A stretch of DNA of 64,000 bases from an uncultured Lachnospiraceae bacterium (GTDB lineage: Bacteria; Bacillota; Clostridia; Lachnospirales; Lachnospiraceae): positions 62,001 through 126,000 of the forward strand of contig CAKRSV010000004.1 of assembly GCA_934401915.1 (NCBI GenBank), in the 5' to 3' direction. Positions 60,732-64,000 of the stretch are shown piece by piece. Under the pieces are notes generated by a model that saw only the letters and a program-made list of their open reading frames with translations, searched no databases and was not told the origin of the DNA. Numbering within the stretch: position 1 is the first letter of the stretch; the number at the start of each line of letters is the position of its first letter. The translations under genes and the position numbers were made by a program.

Positions 60732-61713
60732 CGAATTAGTTAAAGTAGAACATTTGTGTCAGTATTTCCCGGCAGGAGGCTTTGGCAAAAACAAAAAATA
60801 TATTCAGGCAGTGGACGATGTGACATTTTCCATCTACCGTGGAGAGACGCTGGGACTGGTCGGAGAATCCGGGTGCGGAAAGACCACGACCGGAAGAACC
60901 CTTCTGCGGCTGTATGAGCCGACCAAAGGAAGGTTCATTTACGATGGGAACGTGATCTTCGATGTGGAGAAGAAGCAGTTCGCAGATATGCTCCCATACC
61001 GCAAGAAAATGCAGATCGTATTCCAGGATCCCTATGCGAGTCTGGATCCCCGTATGACTGTGGGAGATATCGTCGGCGAGGCGATCGACACACACAAGCT
61101 CGCCGCCAACAAGGAAGAACGCTATCAGATGATCATACAGATGCTGGAGCGGGTAGGACTCAATTCCGAGCATGCAAACCGTTATCCGCATGAGTTTTCG
61201 GGCGGACAGAGACAGCGTGTCGGCATTGCGCGTGCGCTTGCGGTCAAACCGGAGTTTATCGTGTGCGACGAGCCGATCTCCGCGCTGGACGTTTCCATCC
61301 AGGCGCAGGTCATCAATATGTTTGAAGATCTGCAGGAGCAGCTTGGGCTTACCTATCTGTTTATTGCCCATGACCTCTCGGTAGTAAAGCATATATCGAA
61401 CCGTATCGGCGTTATGTACCTTGGAAAGATGGTGGAGCTGGCAGACAGCTATGAGCTGACGGCACATCCGGTACATCCCTATACGAAGAGCCTGATCTCG
61501 GCCATTCCGGTCGCAGATCCCAAGACGGCAAGAAACAGCCAGAGAATCGTGCTGGAGGGCGATGTACCAAGTCCCTTAAATCCGCCGTCGGGCTGCCGGT
61601 TCCGCACCAGATGTCCTTATGCGACACAGAAGTGTGCAGAGGAGGTGCCGGAATTCAGAGAGGTTTCATCCGGTCATTTTGCCGCATGTCACAATCTGGA
61701 CAAGTGTAATTAG
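60724..61713 (+). CDS. oppF: oligopeptide ABC transporter ATPase OppF
   Basis: 329 residues. Walker A GESGCGKTT, signature FSGGQRQRVGIARAL, Walker B FIVCDEPISALDVS, and C-terminal CRFRTRCPYATQKCAEEVP. GAAGGGAGAGACAA before the ATG lies inside oppD. It forms the ATPase pair with OppD. Confidence 0.94.
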   Translation: MSDELVKVEHLCQYFPAGGFGKNKKYIQAVDDVTFSIYRGETLGLVGESGCGKTTTGRTLLRLYEPTKGRFIYDGNVIFDVEKKQFADMLPYRKKMQIVFQDPYASLDPRMTVGDIVGEAIDTHKLAANKEERYQMIIQMLERVGLNSEHANRYPHEFSGGQRQRVGIARALAVKPEFIVCDEPISALDVSIQAQVINMFEDLQEQLGLTYLFIAHDLSVVKHISNRIGVMYLGKMVELADSYELTAHPVHPYTKSLISAIPVADPKTARNSQRIVLEGDVPSPLNPPSGCRFRTRCPYATQKCAEEVPEFREVSSGHFAACHNLDKCN

Positions 61714-61776
61714 GACAAACTATCGGATTCCCAAGGAGTCCGGTGTTTATCAATATATCTATAGGAGGAGAGAACT

Positions 61777-63489
61777 ATGAAAAAGAGAATGATTGCTCTG
61801 TTGTTATCCACAGCCATGGTCCTTGGCGTTACCGCCTGCGGCCAGAGCGCAACAGACAGCAACACAGGTGCTGCAACCGAAGAGTCCGCAGCAACTGACG
61901 ACGCAGCAGCAGATGATGCAGCCGCATCCGACGCTGCAGATGCAACAGCATCTACAGGGGAGAAGATCTTATCCGTACAGGTAGGACCGAACCCGGAGAC
62001 CATTGATCCTGCACTGAACAGCGCAGTAGATGGTGGTAACATGTTATTACACAACTTTGAGTGTCTTCTGACGATCGATCAGGACGGCAAGATCGCTCCC
62101 GGTCAGGCAGAGACATGGGAAGCATCGGAAGATGGACTTACCTGGACCTTCCATTTAAGAGATGGACTGAAGTGGTCTGACGGTACCGATCTTACAGCAA
62201 ATGATTTCGTATACAGCTGGAAGCGTGTATGTGATCCCGCTGTAGCAGCTCCTTACGCAGAGACCGTTCTTTCTATGGTAGAAGGATATGACGATGCGAT
62301 CGCAGGCAACCTGGATGCCCTTCAGGTAGAGGCAACTGACGACAAGACCTTCGTGGTACACCTCAGCAACAACTGCCCTTACTTTGAGTCTCTTGCAGCA
62401 TTCGCAACCCTGAGCCCGGTTCAGCAGGCAACTGTTGAGGCAAACGGCGATGCGTGGGCTGTTTCTCCTGAGACTTATGTATCCAACGGACCGTTCTACA
62501 TCACAGAGTGGGTTCCCAGCAGCTACATCCTTATGAGCAAGAACCCTTACTACTGGAATGCAGATGCGATCAAACTGGACGGTATCAAGTGGAACCTGAT
62601 CGAGGATCCTAACGCTTCCTACAGCGCATACCAGACAGGTGAGATCCTGATGATCAAGGATGTTCCGACAGAGGAGATCCCTTCCCTTCAGGGTACAGAC
62701 GAGTTCTACATTGACCCGATCATTGGTACTTACTACCTCAACTTCAACAATGCAAAAGCTCCGTTTGATGATCCGAAGGTTCGTCAGGCACTGAGCCTTG
62801 CAATCGACCGTGACTATGTTGCCAACACACTGATGCAGGGAACCTATTCTCCTGCAGGCAACTTCATCGGACCCGGCTGGATGGATACAGATGGAACAGA
62901 GTTCATGGCTAACGCAAACGGCGGCAAAGAGTATATTGATACGACAGACTACGAAGGAAACCTTGCAAAGGCAAAAGAGCTTCTTGCAGAGGCTGGTTAT
63001 CCGGATGGCGAGGGATTCCCGAGCATTTCCTACACGACCAACGATGCAGGTTACCACAAAGTAGTTGCTGAGTATTTACAGCAGGCATGGGCTGAGCTTG
63101 GCGTACAGCTTGACGTACAGATCGTTGAGTGGGCAAGCTTCACACCTATGCGTCGTAATCATGAGTTCGATACAGCTCGTAACGGCTGGGTAGGCGATTA
63201 CAGCGATCCTTCCAACATGTTAGACCTTATGTGCACGACCAACGGTAACAACGATGGTCAGTACACCAACCCGGACTACGATGCAGCGATGGAATTATCC
63301 AGAACAACACTGGATGCAGCAGAGCGTTCCAAGGCTTTACATGAGGCTGAGGACATTCTGATGGAGGATGCAGGCTGTATCCCGCTGGCATACTACAATG
63401 ACTTCTATCTGATGAGCAACAAGATTACCGGTGCATGGCACAGCGCTTATGGTTACTGGCACTTCATGTATGCTGATATCACAGAATAA
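61777..63489 (+). CDS. oppA: oligopeptide-binding lipoprotein OppA
   Basis: 570 residues. Lipoprotein signal (LGVTACGQ), an Ala/Asp/Thr linker, then a class C (SBP family 5) binding protein: ETIDPALNSAVDGGNMLLHNFECLL, WKRVCDPAVAAPYAE, LSNNCPYFESLAAFATLSPVQ and RNGWVGDYSDPSNMLDLM. Codon choice differs from the neighbouring genes, as expected for a highly expressed protein. GGAGGAGAGAACT precedes the ATG. A strong terminator follows. Confidence 0.94.
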   Translation: MKKRMIALLLSTAMVLGVTACGQSATDSNTGAATEESAATDDAAADDAAASDAADATASTGEKILSVQVGPNPETIDPALNSAVDGGNMLLHNFECLLTIDQDGKIAPGQAETWEASEDGLTWTFHLRDGLKWSDGTDLTANDFVYSWKRVCDPAVAAPYAETVLSMVEGYDDAIAGNLDALQVEATDDKTFVVHLSNNCPYFESLAAFATLSPVQQATVEANGDAWAVSPETYVSNGPFYITEWVPSSYILMSKNPYYWNADAIKLDGIKWNLIEDPNASYSAYQTGEILMIKDVPTEEIPSLQGTDEFYIDPIIGTYYLNFNNAKAPFDDPKVRQALSLAIDRDYVANTLMQGTYSPAGNFIGPGWMDTDGTEFMANANGGKEYIDTTDYEGNLAKAKELLAEAGYPDGEGFPSISYTTNDAGYHKVVAEYLQQAWAELGVQLDVQIVEWASFTPMRRNHEFDTARNGWVGDYSDPSNMLDLMCTTNGNNDGQYTNPDYDAAMELSRTTLDAAERSKALHEAEDILMEDAGCIPLAYYNDFYLMSNKITGAWHSAYGYWHFMYADITE

Positions 63490-63523
63490 GTAGTAATCGG
63501 CTGACAAATGATGTAAAATAAGA

Positions 63524-63549
63524 GGGAACTGCTTCGGCAGTTCCCTTTT
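63524..63549 (+). terminator. intrinsic terminator of the opp operon
   Basis: GGGAACTGC (63524-63532), TTCG tetraloop, GCAGTTCCC (63537-63545), TTTT. Confidence 0.85.
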
Positions 63550-63604
63550 GTTATGATCTGAGGTCTGGCAGAAGGGAAACGGATAAGAGAAAAGAGGAAG
63601 AAAA

Positions 63605-64000
63605 ATGGCAGAGAAAGTGACAGAGAAGTTTTTGCGCTATGTCGGAATAGATACGCGCTCCAGCGAGGAAACCGGGACACATCCCAGCACCGAGAAACAG
63701 AAAAACCTGGGAAGGATCCTTGCAGGAGAATTGCAGGAGATGGGAGCAGGGGACGTGTTCTTAGACGAGGAACACTGTTATGTGTACGCGAAGCTGCCGG
63801 GCAACCTGGAGCAGAGTGCGGCAGGAAAAACCGAAACGCTTGGTTTTATCGCGCATATGGATACCTCACCGGACTGCTCCGGTGAAAATGTAAAGGCGAG
63901 ATTCGTGCAGAAGTACGACGGAGGGAAGGTGCTTCTGAATCCGGAAAAGCAGATCGTGCTGGATCCTGCTGTTTTCCCGGAAATGAAGCATTATGTCGGT
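63605..64000 (+). CDS. pepT: peptidase T (tripeptide aminopeptidase), 3' end outside window
   Basis: 132 codons visible, open at the window edge. VTEKFLRYVGIDTRSSEETGTHPSTEKQKNLGRIL is the PepT start and LGFIAHMDTSPDCSGENVKA carries the first zinc-ligand His and Asp. PepT removes the N-terminal residue from tripeptides. GAGAAAAGAGGAAG precedes the ATG. Its place after oppA suggests use of imported peptides. Confidence 0.92.
   Translation, partial: MAEKVTEKFLRYVGIDTRSSEETGTHPSTEKQKNLGRILAGELQEMGAGDVFLDEEHCYVYAKLPGNLEQSAAGKTETLGFIAHMDTSPDCSGENVKARFVQKYDGGKVLLNPEKQIVLDPAVFPEMKHYVG

Noticed and set aside
1..64000. CRISPR array, integrase, transposase or phage genes
   Set aside because: No regularly spaced repeats, no recombinase motifs and no structural phage proteins were seen on either strand.

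Overview
The window looks like a chromosomal segment from a Gram-positive anaerobe of the class Clostridia, most likely a gut Lachnospiraceae. The reasons are strong AGGAGG-type ribosome binding sites, many Cys-anchored lipoproteins, LytTR/AgrC-type signalling, FlxA-like and DUF4869 proteins, and a complete-looking oxygen-independent (cbi) cobalamin cluster. No rRNA, tRNA, CRISPR array, transposase or phage structural gene was recognised. Family assignments come from reading motifs in the translations, not from database searches.

Positions 1-34,600 form an accessory region. It holds a flavin/redox operon with its TetR regulator (1-1,709), an AraC/cupin pair, a ThuA/sugar-isomerase operon, a TetR-MATE efflux locus, PAP2, XRE, lipoprotein and TetR genes, an Eis-like acetyltransferase, a broken iron-type ABC operon (14.9-18.3 kb), and toxin-antitoxin loci. 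It also holds an AT-richer island with an AgrA/AgrC-like two-component pair and an uncharacterised DUF4869/P-loop ATPase pair (19.5-23.8 kb). Sigma/anti-sigma debris, DegV, a WYL regulator, a chemoreceptor and an MBL hydrolase follow. A striking share of these genes are broken by internal deletions that keep both ends of the gene (isoprenylcysteine methyltransferase, ABC ATPase, solute-binding protein, permease, RelE-like toxin, DUF4367, sigma factor, AraC, and later a 7TM-Hpt chimera at 57 kb).

Positions 34,600-55,626 form a cobalamin super-operon behind a cobalamin riboswitch with its own promoter and intrinsic terminator. First comes a surface module: an exported CbiK-type chelatase, a two-domain lipoprotein, and a BtuF/BtuC/BtuD-type importer. 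Then follow cbiP, cobT, cobU, cobS, a short CobU-like gene, a cobC-type phosphatase, cbiB, cobD, cbiC, cbiD, cbiF, cbiG, cbiH, a cbiJ-cbiE-cbiT fusion, cbiA and a Cys-rich small protein, nearly all overlapping or tightly spaced. CbiL is not in the window.

Positions 55,630-64,000 carry PAP2 and histidine phosphatases, a chimeric sensor remnant, a complete oppBCDFA peptide importer and the start of pepT, which together suggest peptide uptake and hydrolysis.

Two non-coding features stand out. A dispersed leader element with up to two hairpins and a built-in Shine-Dalgarno lies directly before five unrelated genes. A compact type I toxin-antitoxin locus at 19.57-19.93 kb has a sense promoter, structured leader, 32-residue hydrophobic ORF, convergent antisense promoter and terminators for both transcripts.
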